NCBI RefSeq assembly: GCF_026339935.1
Contig: NZ_JAPEPX010000001.1
Span: forward strand, 5,545,501 to 5,609,500
DNA length: 64,000 bases
From: Streptomyces sp. NBC_01551
GTDB lineage: Bacteria > Actinomycetota > Actinomycetes > Streptomycetales > Streptomycetaceae
Direction: 5' to 3'
The notes below the pieces were generated by a model. That model was not told the DNA's origin. It made no database searches and saw only the letters and a list, made by a program, of their open reading frames with translations. Below are positions 17,240 through 24,741 of the stretch, in pieces (the first letter of the stretch is position 1; each line of letters opens with the position of its first letter). The translations under genes and the position numbers were made by a program.

Positions 17240-18088
17240 TCAGTAGTCGAACTCGGCCGGGTCGGGCCCGATCCGCCGGCCCTCGGGCCCGGACCCCAGG
17301 GCGTCCAGCGCGGCCACGTCCTGCGCGTCCAGCTCGAACCCGAACACGTCGAGGTTCTCCCGGATGCGCGCCGGGGTCACCGACTTCGGGATCACGATCG
17401 TGCCGGCCTGCAGGTGCCAGCGCAGCACCACCTGCGCGGGCGAGCGGCCGTGCTTGTCCGCGATCCCGGTGACGACCGGCAGCGTCAGCAGCTCCTTGCC
17501 CTGGCCCAGCGGCGACCAGGCCTCGGTGGCGACGCCGAGGCGGGCGTGCAGCGCGCGCAGGTCCGACTGCGGGAACAGCGGGTGCAGCTCGATCTGGTTC
17601 ACGGCGGGCACGAGGGAACTCACCGTCCCGATCCGCTCCAGGTCCACCGGGCGGAAGTTCGACACGCCGACCGCGCGGGCCCGGCCGCTTGCCGCGATCT
17701 CCTCGAAGGTCTGCCAGATGGTCAGGAAGTCGTCGCGCATCGGGCGCGGCCAGTGGATCAGGTACAGGTCGAGGTGGTCGAGCCCCAGCCGGTCGAGGGA
17801 CTCGTCGAAGGCGCGCAGCACCCCGTCCCGGTCCCAGACCCGCGTCTTGACGTTCCACAGCTTGGTGGTGACGAACAGCTCCGCGCGCGGCACCCCGCAA
17901 CGGGCGATGGCCCGGCCCGTTCCCGCCTCGTTGTCGTACACGGCGGCGGTGTCGATGCTGCGGTACCCGGCCTCCAGGGCGTCCCCGACGGCACGTTCCG
18001 CCTCGCCGTCCGGGATCTGCCAGACGCCGTAGCCGAGCTGCGGCATCAGTGTGCCGTTGTTGAGCTTGATGGTGGGGACCTGGTTCAC
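17240..18088 (-). CDS. Aldo/keto reductase
   Basis: This 282-residue NADPH-dependent reductase has the complete AKR catalytic tetrad: Asp and Tyr in SIDTAAVYDNE, Lys in VTTKLWN and His in LYLIHWP. It also has the NADPH-binding segment TIVIPKSVTPARIREN near the C-terminus. It resembles the AKR5/2,5-diketo-gluconate reductase group (MPQLGYGVWQI). Its ATG overlaps the stop of the CPBP protease gene (ATGA, 4 bp) and it is followed 14 bp later by the lectin gene. Confidence 0.93.
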   Translation of the reverse strand: MNQVPTIKLNNGTLMPQLGYGVWQIPDGEAERAVGDALEAGYRSIDTAAVYDNEAGTGRAIARCGVPRAELFVTTKLWNVKTRVWDRDGVLRAFDESLDRLGLDHLDLYLIHWPRPMRDDFLTIWQTFEEIAASGRARAVGVSNFRPVDLERIGTVSSLVPAVNQIELHPLFPQSDLRALHARLGVATEAWSPLGQGKELLTLPVVTGIADKHGRSPAQVVLRWHLQAGTIVIPKSVTPARIRENLDVFGFELDAQDVAALDALGSGPEGRRIGPDPAEFDY

Positions 18089-19581
18089 GTCTGCTCGTTC
18101 CCTCTCGTTCCCTCGCCGCGGTCACCGGATGGCTGCCGAGCCGGCACGTTACTTTGCGGAAGTCCCTCAGGGAAGGAACCCTTCGGAGCGGCGGGACCGC
18201 GGCGTTCCACTCCGTACTTGGTGCTCAGCTTCGCGATCAGCAGGCAGTAGGCCGGGGCGATGACCAGCTCCAGCACGAGCGCCTGCCAGGGGGCGTCCGC
18301 CGCGGTCCCGTTGTCCTCCAGCTGCCCCACGGCCAGGGAGATGCAGAAGGCCAGCACGTTGTTGGCGGTGTGCGCCGCGATCACGGCCTCCAGGCCGCCG
18401 GTCCGGATGACCAGCCAGCCCCACCACATGGCGGAGTAGAACAGAAGGGCGAACCCGGACCAGGCGCCGAAGCCGTGCGCCAGGGCGAAGAGCAGCGAGG
18501 CCACCACGATGCCGGGCCAGGGGGACTTGAGGAATCCGCCGAAGTACTGGGCGAGCCAGCCCCGGAAGACGAACTCCTCGGCCGCCGCCTGGAAGGGCAC
18601 CACCAGCCAGAACACCAGCAGGCCGAGCAGCAGGCCGCCCCAGCCGGGGAACTCGCCCTCCAGGCCGGCGTCCCCCTCCTGGAGCCAGCCCCACAGCATG
18701 AGCAGGCCCATCTGGAGGGCGAGGACGGGAAACGCGACGGCGGCGCACACCCCGAGCCAGCGCCAGCGCAGCCGCCCGACGACGGAGGCCACGCTCCCGG
18801 CGAACCGGTGCCCGCAGACGCGGACCGCGAGCAGGACGGCGGGTATGCCGACCGCGATCCCCGCGAGCGCCAGGGCGTTGTCCGCCAGCGGATCGGCCAG
18901 CAGCTGCTCACTGTCGTCCGGGGCGACCTCGATCCCCAGCGCGTAGCCGGCCGCCATGCCGGCGATGATGACGGCGATCATGCCGCCGATCGCCACCGCG
19001 ATGACCAGCAGCAACTCCCCGACCCGCCCGAGCCGGCCCTGCCGGCCGTTGCGCGCCTGCTCGTGATAGAGCGACCCGGCCGGGGCGGCCGTGGGCCCCA
19101 GGTGTTGAACCGCATACGGCCCGGCGGGCCACCCATGCGGCGGCGCCGCCCACCCTTGAGGACCGGGCCAGCCCTGGGGCGCGGCCCCGTCTTGGGGCGC
19201 GGCCCCGCCCTGGGGTGCGGCCCCGCCCTGAGGTGCTACCCCGCCCTGAGGACCGGCCCCGCCGTGGGGCGCGACCCAAGGACCGGGCCCGCCCTGAGGT
19301 GCCGCCCAAGGACCGGGCCCTCCGTGGGGCGCCGCCCCGCCCTGGGGCACGGCCCCGCCTGGGGAGTCGGGTCCGCCCTGGGGCGGTACCCCGCCTTGGG
19401 GCACGGCCCCGCCTTGGGGCGGTACCCCGCCTTGGGGCACGGCCCCGCCTTGGGGCGGCACCCCCTGGGGGTCGGGTGCGGTCGGGGTGACCGGGGTGTC
19501 GGTTGGGGCGGGGGTGCCCGTGGGTGGGGTCTGGTCGTTCGTGGGGCGGGTCCAGCCCGCTCGGTCGGGTGTCTGTGACAC
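18085..19581 (-). CDS. CPBP-family intramembrane metalloprotease with repetitive cytoplasmic N-terminus
   Basis: The 498-residue protein ends in about eight hydrophobic segments with all three CPBP (Abi/Rce1) motifs: EEFVFRGWLAQYF, the His in LLFALAHGFGAW, and HTANN. CPBP proteins cleave within or near the membrane and include prenyl-protein proteases and bacteriocin immunity proteins. The first 150 residues are very unusual: proline, glutamine and glycine repeats of PPQGGAVPQGG type. I start at the GTG at 19581 (SQTPDRAGW), preceded by GAAGG; a longer form from 19632 is less likely. The stop overlaps the reductase start, so it is the first gene of the operon. Confidence 0.85.
   Translation of the reverse strand: MSQTPDRAGWTRPTNDQTPPTGTPAPTDTPVTPTAPDPQGVPPQGGAVPQGGVPPQGGAVPQGGVPPQGGPDSPGGAVPQGGAAPHGGPGPWAAPQGGPGPWVAPHGGAGPQGGVAPQGGAAPQGGAAPQDGAAPQGWPGPQGWAAPPHGWPAGPYAVQHLGPTAAPAGSLYHEQARNGRQGRLGRVGELLLVIAVAIGGMIAVIIAGMAAGYALGIEVAPDDSEQLLADPLADNALALAGIAVGIPAVLLAVRVCGHRFAGSVASVVGRLRWRWLGVCAAVAFPVLALQMGLLMLWGWLQEGDAGLEGEFPGWGGLLLGLLVFWLVVPFQAAAEEFVFRGWLAQYFGGFLKSPWPGIVVASLLFALAHGFGAWSGFALLFYSAMWWGWLVIRTGGLEAVIAAHTANNVLAFCISLAVGQLEDNGTAADAPWQALVLELVIAPAYCLLIAKLSTKYGVERRGPAAPKGSFPEGLPQSNVPARQPSGDRGEGTRGNEQT
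19156..19460. repeat. Imperfect tandem repeats encoding PQGG units
   Basis: About 20 imperfect units of 15-18 bp (CGCCTTGGGGCGG-like and CGCCCTGGGGTGC-like) fill this stretch inside the protease gene. They encode PQGGAVPQGG/PQGGVPPQGG runs. The unit order is irregular, which suggests expansion by slippage or unequal recombination. Confidence 0.85.
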
Positions 19582-19687
19582 GGGTAGTCCGCCTTCTTCC
19601 AACTCCGCCGTCCTTGACCCCCATTCGATCACGCGCTCGACCGTGCGCGGTGCCGAGCCCGCTCCGGGGACGTACGGCGGCCGGAGG

Positions 19688-20467
19688 TCAGGCGGTGGCG
19701 GTCCCCAGATACGCCTCCCGCACCAGCGGGTCGGCCCGTACCTCGGCCGCCGTTCCCTCGGCGAGCACCGTCCCGAGGTCCAGTACGACGACCCGCGCGC
19801 AGAGGTCCATCACGAAGGCCACGTTGTGTTCGACCAGCAGCACCGCGCACCCCTCCTCCTCGGCCAGCCTCCGCACCACCCCCGCCAGCTGCGCCCGCTC
19901 CGGCGCCGACATCCCCGACGCGGGCTCGTCCAGCAACAGCACCCGCGGCGGATCGGCCACCGCGCGCGCCAGCTCCACCATCCGGGCCCGCCCCACCGGC
20001 AGCCCGCCCGCGTACGAGGGCCCCAGCGGCCCGATCCCGCAGTCGGCCAGCACCCGGGCAGCCCGCTCCCGGCGCTCCCGTTCCCGCCGGCGCCGGGCCG
20101 GCGAGGCGATCAGGTCGGCGGCGAGACCGCCCCCGCCGCCCCGCCACTCCTGCGCGACGAGCACGTTGTCCGCCACGCTGAGCTGCCCGAACAGCTGCTG
20201 GCGCTGAAAGGTCCGGCGCATCCCGTGCCGGGCCCGCCACACCGGGGAGCGGCGGGTGATGTCCACCCCGTCGAGCAGCAACCGCCCCCGGTCCGGCCGG
20301 CGGATCCCGGACAGGACGTCGAACAGGGTTGTCTTCCCCGCTCCGTTCGGCCCGATCAGCCCGCACACCTCCCCGGCCCGGATCCCGATCCGCACCCCGG
20401 TCAGTGCCCGGACCCCGCCGAAGCGGACGCTGACGCCGCTCGCCTCCAGTACGTACGGCTCCGTCAT
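19688..20467 (-). CDS. livG: LIV-type ABC transporter ATP-binding protein LivG
   Basis: This 259-residue ATPase has the Walker A GPNGAGKTT, a signature segment near PVGRARMVELARAVA and Walker B VLLLDEPASGM, with the C-terminal REAYLG typical of LivG. The usual LSGG signature reads AGGLPVG here, a departure worth noting. The ATG overlaps the stop codon of the fused permease/ATPase gene (4 bp). Together with that fused protein it supplies the second ATPase of a branched-chain-amino-acid-type importer. I use the ATG at 20467 (MTEPYV) rather than the upstream GTG. Confidence 0.92.
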   Translation of the reverse strand: MTEPYVLEASGVSVRFGGVRALTGVRIGIRAGEVCGLIGPNGAGKTTLFDVLSGIRRPDRGRLLLDGVDITRRSPVWRARHGMRRTFQRQQLFGQLSVADNVLVAQEWRGGGGGLAADLIASPARRRRERERRERAARVLADCGIGPLGPSYAGGLPVGRARMVELARAVADPPRVLLLDEPASGMSAPERAQLAGVVRRLAEEEGCAVLLVEHNVAFVMDLCARVVVLDLGTVLAEGTAAEVRADPLVREAYLGTATA

Positions 20468-23301
20468 GTCGCCATCCCCAAATACGCCTCGGTCAGCCGG
20501 TCCTCCTCCACCTCGGCCCGCGGGCCGCACCACGACACCCCGCCCTGGGAGAGGTAGGCGACGGTGTCGGCGACCCCGAGGATCCCGGCCGCCTTCTCCT
20601 CCACCAGCAGCAACGCCGTCCCGGCGTCACGCAACTCGGTGAGCAGCGCGTACACCTCCTCCACCACACGCGGGGCGAGTCCGAGCGAGGGCTCGTCCGC
20701 GATCAGCACCTCGGGCGGCCGCTGGAGCAGCGGGGCGAGGGCCAGCATCTGCTGCTCGCCGCCCGACAGCGCCCCGGCGGGGACGTCGCGGCGCTCCCGC
20801 AGGCGCGGGAACCGCTCGTAGACGGCGTCCCGGGCGCGCGGGTCCCGCAGGTAGAGCGCCAGGTTCTCCTCGATGCTGAGCGAGGGGAAGATGCCCCGCC
20901 CCTCGGGCGCGAGCACCACCCCGCCCCGCGAACGCCGCACGGCGCCGTCCCCGGTCACGTCCCGCCCGCGTACGAAAACCCCGCCCGCGGCGACCGGCAC
21001 CAGCCCGGCGGCCACCCGGCACGCGGTGCTCTTCCCGGCCCCGTTGGGCCCGAGCACGGCCAGGATCTCCCCGCGCCGCACGGTCAGATCCACCCCGTGC
21101 AACACGAGCCCTCCGTCATACCCGGCCCACACCCCCCGCAACTCCAGGGCGACGTCCGGCCCCGAGGCCCCGCCGGCGTTCGAGGCACGGCGGCCCGGGA
21201 GCCGGCTCCCGATTTCGGGAAGGGGCGGGGCGGGGGGAAGCCCCGCAGGGCCCACCATGCCGGCCCCGTCAGCCCCGGCCCCGTCAGCCGCGGCCCTGGC
21301 CACCCCGGCCCTGGCCCCGGCCCCGGCCCCGGCCACCCCGGCCCCGACCCCGGGCCCGGCAGCCTCGGCCCCGGCCACCCCGGCCCACGCCACCGCGCCC
21401 CGCCGCCTGGCCAACCGCACCGGAACAGCCGCGCAATACCCGTCCGGATCATTGGCCAAGGCCAACCCCGCCAACCCGAACAGAATCACCGGCAGATGCG
21501 CCGACGCCGTCACGTAGTCCGCCATCACCCGCGGAGCGACGGCGAACACCAGCCCCGCCACCACCGCGTACTGCGGCCGCCGGACCCCCGCGGCCACCAC
21601 CACCGCCAGCCACACCAGCCCCGTCATCGCCGTGAAGTCCGTCGCCGTGATCCGGGTGTTGTACGACGCGTACATCACGCCCCCGAAGCCGGCCAGCCCC
21701 GCCGACAGCGTGAACAGCAGCAGCTTCGTCCGCAGGACGGACACCCCCGAGGCCATCGCCGCCGCCGGCGCGGACCGCACGGCCAGCATCGCGCGCCCCG
21801 ACGGGGAGTCGCGCAGCACGCTCAAGCCGGCGGCCACCGCCGACACCAGCAGCACCAGCGCCACGCCCAGCGCCCGGTCGTCCGACAGGTCCACCGGCCC
21901 GATCACCGGCCGCGGGACCGACCAGCCCGCGTCCCCGTTCCGCAGCCACCGCAGCTGGAACAGCACCTGGTCGGCGAGGAACGCCAGCGCCAGCGTCGCC
22001 AGGGCGAGCGAGCGCCCGCCCAGCCGCAGCGCCGGCAGCGCGACCAGCGCCCCGAGTACGGCGGCCACGCACGTCCCGACCGCCAGCGCCGCCACGAACG
22101 GCCAGCCCCGGCTCATCAGCAGCCCCGCGACCAGCGCGGCCCCCGTCACGAACGTGGCCTGCGCCAGCGAGACCATCGCACCGAGCCCCGTCACCACCGT
22201 GAAGGACATGAACACCAGCGCGATCGCCAGTCCCTGCGCCAGCAGCCCGCTCCAGAACGGGGTGGTGACGGTGTAGAACGCCACGCACAGCGCCCCCGCG
22301 AGGGCTGCCCACACCCCCCACCGCCGCGCCCAGGACGCCCCGGCCAGATGGTCGACCGGCGGCGCGTCGGCCGCGGCGGTCCCCGCCGTCCGGGCCCGGC
22401 GCGTCAGCACCAGCAGTCCGCCGAACAGGATCAGGAACGGCACCGCGGTGCGGAACCCGGTGATCCCCTCGGCGAACGACGCGTACCCGGCGACGAGGTT
22501 CTGCAGCACCCCCAGCCCCAGCCCGCCCGCGAACGCGAGCGGTACCGACGCGAACCGCCCGATGACCGCCGCCGTGGCCGACACGAACAGGAACAGCGTG
22601 AAGTCGTGCGCCGACAGCCCCAGCAGCGGGGTCGCCAGCACCCCCGCCAGCCCGGCCAGCCCCGAGGCGATCATCCAGGCCACCGAGGACAGCCGGTCGG
22701 CGCTGATCCCGCGCAGCTCGGTCAGCGAGCGGTTGTCGACCGCCGCCCGCAGCCGCAGCCCCAGCCGGGTGTGCCGCATCAGCACCCACAGGGCCACGGC
22801 CACCAGCGCCGTCACCACCCAGGTGATCAGCTGGTCGGAGTCGATGCCGACGCCCTCCGTGAGCTGCCAGGACCGCGCCGGACTCGGCCCCACGCCCGGC
22901 AGCCCGAACTGGTTCTCCGCCGGCTTCACGGGCGCGCCCGCGTCCGCGAGGAGCTCCACCGCCCACAGTCCGGCCGCCGGGAGCGCGACCAGCAGCCCGA
23001 TGGTGGCGACGATCTGCGCGGTCTCGCCGACCCGCGCGAGCCGGCGGAACATGAGCCGGTCCAGTGCCCAGCCCAGGCCGGGCGCGACGACCACGACGAC
23101 CAGCAGGGCCGCCGGGACCGCCGGGACGCCCAGCCCGGAGTGCACTTCGTAGAAGATCAGTGCACACAGGTAGGCCGTCGCCCCGTGCGCGAAGTTGAAC
23201 AGGCCGGAAGCCGAGTACGAGAGCACGAGCCCGGTGGCGAGCAGTGCGTACAGGGCGCCGGAGACCAGACCGCTCAGGACGAAAACGAGCAGATCCTCCA
23301 T
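20464..23301 (-). CDS. Fused LIV-type permease LivH-LivM and ATPase LivF
   Basis: One 945-residue protein contains three normally separate subunits. Residues 1 to about 305 are a LivH-type permease (LSGLVSGALYALLATGLVLS, FNFAHGA). About 325-640 is a LivM-type permease (VVTGLGAMVSLAQATFVTGA). Then follows a flexible Ala/Gly/Pro linker of about 75 residues (about 640-715), and from 720 a LivF-type ATPase with Walker A GPNGAGKST (Lys757), signature LSGGEQQM and Walker B VLIADEPSLGLAP. It would form the membrane core of a LIV-type importer with LivG and the binding protein. Fusions of this kind are known in Streptomyces annotation, so it is unlikely to be an assembly artefact. The substrate may not be an amino acid. 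Confidence 0.9.
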   Translation of the reverse strand: MEDLLVFVLSGLVSGALYALLATGLVLSYSASGLFNFAHGATAYLCALIFYEVHSGLGVPAVPAALLVVVVVAPGLGWALDRLMFRRLARVGETAQIVATIGLLVALPAAGLWAVELLADAGAPVKPAENQFGLPGVGPSPARSWQLTEGVGIDSDQLITWVVTALVAVALWVLMRHTRLGLRLRAAVDNRSLTELRGISADRLSSVAWMIASGLAGLAGVLATPLLGLSAHDFTLFLFVSATAAVIGRFASVPLAFAGGLGLGVLQNLVAGYASFAEGITGFRTAVPFLILFGGLLVLTRRARTAGTAAADAPPVDHLAGASWARRWGVWAALAGALCVAFYTVTTPFWSGLLAQGLAIALVFMSFTVVTGLGAMVSLAQATFVTGAALVAGLLMSRGWPFVAALAVGTCVAAVLGALVALPALRLGGRSLALATLALAFLADQVLFQLRWLRNGDAGWSVPRPVIGPVDLSDDRALGVALVLLVSAVAAGLSVLRDSPSGRAMLAVRSAPAAAMASGVSVLRTKLLLFTLSAGLAGFGGVMYASYNTRITATDFTAMTGLVWLAVVVAAGVRRPQYAVVAGLVFAVAPRVMADYVTASAHLPVILFGLAGLALANDPDGYCAAVPVRLARRRGAVAWAGVAGAEAAGPGVGAGVAGAGAGARAGVARAAADGAGADGAGMVGPAGLPPAPPLPEIGSRLPGRRASNAGGASGPDVALELRGVWAGYDGGLVLHGVDLTVRRGEILAVLGPNGAGKSTACRVAAGLVPVAAGGVFVRGRDVTGDGAVRRSRGGVVLAPEGRGIFPSLSIEENLALYLRDPRARDAVYERFPRLRERRDVPAGALSGGEQQMLALAPLLQRPPEVLIADEPSLGLAPRVVEEVYALLTELRDAGTALLLVEEKAAGILGVADTVAYLSQGGVSWCGPRAEVEEDRLTEAYLGMAT

Positions 23302-23320
23302 GCCGCTCCCCCTGCCCGGG

Positions 23321-24604
23321 CTACTTGAAGGGGATGGGCTCGCGGCACGTGAAGGGGACGGAGACCTCGTACGCCCCGTTCTTCAGCTGGACGAGGGCCC
23401 CGCAGCCGAAGCTGTCCTTCTGCCCCTTCGGCTCGGCCCGGTCACCGACGAGGGTGCCGGTGTCGGAGAAGCTCTGCGCGGCGTTCTGGAAGTGCGTGAC
23501 GGTGAGGTCCTTGCCCGCCTTCTGGGCGATGGACACGAAGAGGTCCGCCGACATGTAGCCGGTCAGCATGTGCATGTTCAGCGGTATTTCCTGGCCGCCC
23601 GAGGCCGCCTTGATGTCCGCCTTGAACTGGGCCATCCCCGGGCTCGTCGACTCGAAGGGCTCGAACTGGAGCAGCACGTGCACGCCGTCGAGAGCCTGCT
23701 TGGTGGTGTCCTTGGCGAGCAGCGCCGGGTCGTAGTCGGTCGGGTCGGAGAGCAGACCCTTGTACCCGGCGCGCTTGAGCGCGGTGAACAGCCCGATGTT
23801 GTTGGGGGTCTGCATGACCGAGACGACGGCGTCCGGGGCCTTGCCGCCGCCCGCGGCGAGGATGTCCTTCACGTACGCCGACCAGTCGCTCGGCACGGCC
23901 GTGCCGGGGACGGACGCCTTGGCGTAGGCGACCTCGAACCCGGCGGCGGCGAAGCCCTGCTGGAAGGTCCGGATGCCGAACTTCCCGGCGTCGCTGTCGT
24001 TTGCGATGATCGCGACCGACTTGCCCTTCGCCCCGCCGAGGAGCTGCCCGATGCCCTCGGGCCAGGTCTGGTTGACGGTGCCGCCGGGGGAGGGGACAAG
24101 GCAGCCGTTGAACCCGTAGATGTGCTTGGGGCCGCAGAAGGAGGGCAGCGTGCCCCAGCCGAAGGTGGGGACCTTCTCCTGCTCCAGGAAGTCGGCGCCG
24201 GAGAAGGTGACCGAGCTCATCGGGGCGACCGCGAAGACCTTGTCCTGCTGGACGAGTTTGCGGGCGGCCGCCAGGTTCTTGCCGGGGTCCTGGCCGTCGT
24301 CCTCCGCGCCGATGTAGTCGATCTTTCGCCCGTTGATCCCGCCCTCGGCGTTGGCCCGCAGGTAGCGGGCCCTGGCCCCGAGGTCGGTGTCCTTCTTGCT
24401 GTAGCCGCCGGCGCTGGTCATGGAGACGATGCCGCCGACCTTGATCGAGTCGGCGCTCACCCCGCGGGTGGTTCCGGCCGCGTCGCCGGGCCTGCCCGGC
24501 TGGGAGCTGTTGGAGGCGGAGTTGCAGGCGGAGACGAGGGCGAGCGCGGCCGCGGCGGCGGCCAGGGCGCGGATCGGTCGCGGGGCGCGGATCGGTCGCA
24601 ACAT
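23321..24604 (-). CDS. livK: LIV-type ABC transporter substrate-binding lipoprotein
   Basis: The 427-residue product begins with a lipoprotein signal ending LALVSACN, with the lipobox Cys near residue 27, then a Ser/Gly/Asn linker and a mature periplasmic-binding-protein fold of the LivK/receptor-family type (ISVKVGGIVSM-like IKVGGIVSMTSAGG, RYLRANAEGGINGRKI). AGGGG precedes the ATG. It is the first gene of the transporter operon (livK, fused permease/ATPase, livG). Some LivK relatives bind aromatic or short-chain acids rather than leucine; the neighbouring acyl-CoA ligase gives a reason to test that. Confidence 0.92.
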   Translation of the reverse strand: MLRPIRAPRPIRALAAAAAALALVSACNSASNSSQPGRPGDAAGTTRGVSADSIKVGGIVSMTSAGGYSKKDTDLGARARYLRANAEGGINGRKIDYIGAEDDGQDPGKNLAAARKLVQQDKVFAVAPMSSVTFSGADFLEQEKVPTFGWGTLPSFCGPKHIYGFNGCLVPSPGGTVNQTWPEGIGQLLGGAKGKSVAIIANDSDAGKFGIRTFQQGFAAAGFEVAYAKASVPGTAVPSDWSAYVKDILAAGGGKAPDAVVSVMQTPNNIGLFTALKRAGYKGLLSDPTDYDPALLAKDTTKQALDGVHVLLQFEPFESTSPGMAQFKADIKAASGGQEIPLNMHMLTGYMSADLFVSIAQKAGKDLTVTHFQNAAQSFSDTGTLVGDRAEPKGQKDSFGCGALVQLKNGAYEVSVPFTCREPIPFK

Positions 24605-24636
24605 GGGTGGAATCCCCTCCCGGTCGGAATCCCCGC

Positions 24637-24697
24637 ATTCTGTGCGTGACCTGACGCACCGTCAATATCCCTGACGAGGTGATTTGACGGAGCGTCA
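24637..24697 (-). promoter_or_regulatory. Promoter of livK overlapped by paired TGACG-N3-CGTCA operators
   Basis: On the minus strand TTGACG (24665-24660), a 17-bp spacer and CAGAAT (24642-24637) form a good sigma-70-type promoter, 33 bp before the livK ATG. Two perfect palindromes of the form TGACG-N3-CGTCA lie at 24652-24664 and 24685-24697, with centres 33 bp apart (three helical turns). The first overlaps the -35 box, so a bound regulator should block transcription. Palindromes of this size suit TetR- or GntR-type repressors, but no such gene is adjacent. Confidence 0.65.
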
Positions 24698-24701
24698 GAT
24701 G

Positions 24702-24737
24702 TGTCGGGAGCGGTGTCGGGAGCGGTGCCGGGAGAGT
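24702..24737. repeat. 12-bp tandem repeat next to the acyl-CoA ligase stop codon
   Basis: Two perfect copies of TGTCGGGAGCGG and a third diverged copy (TGCCGGGAGAGT) end four bases from the stop codon of the ligase gene, which reads leftward. Confidence 0.75.
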
Positions 24738-24741
24738 GGCG

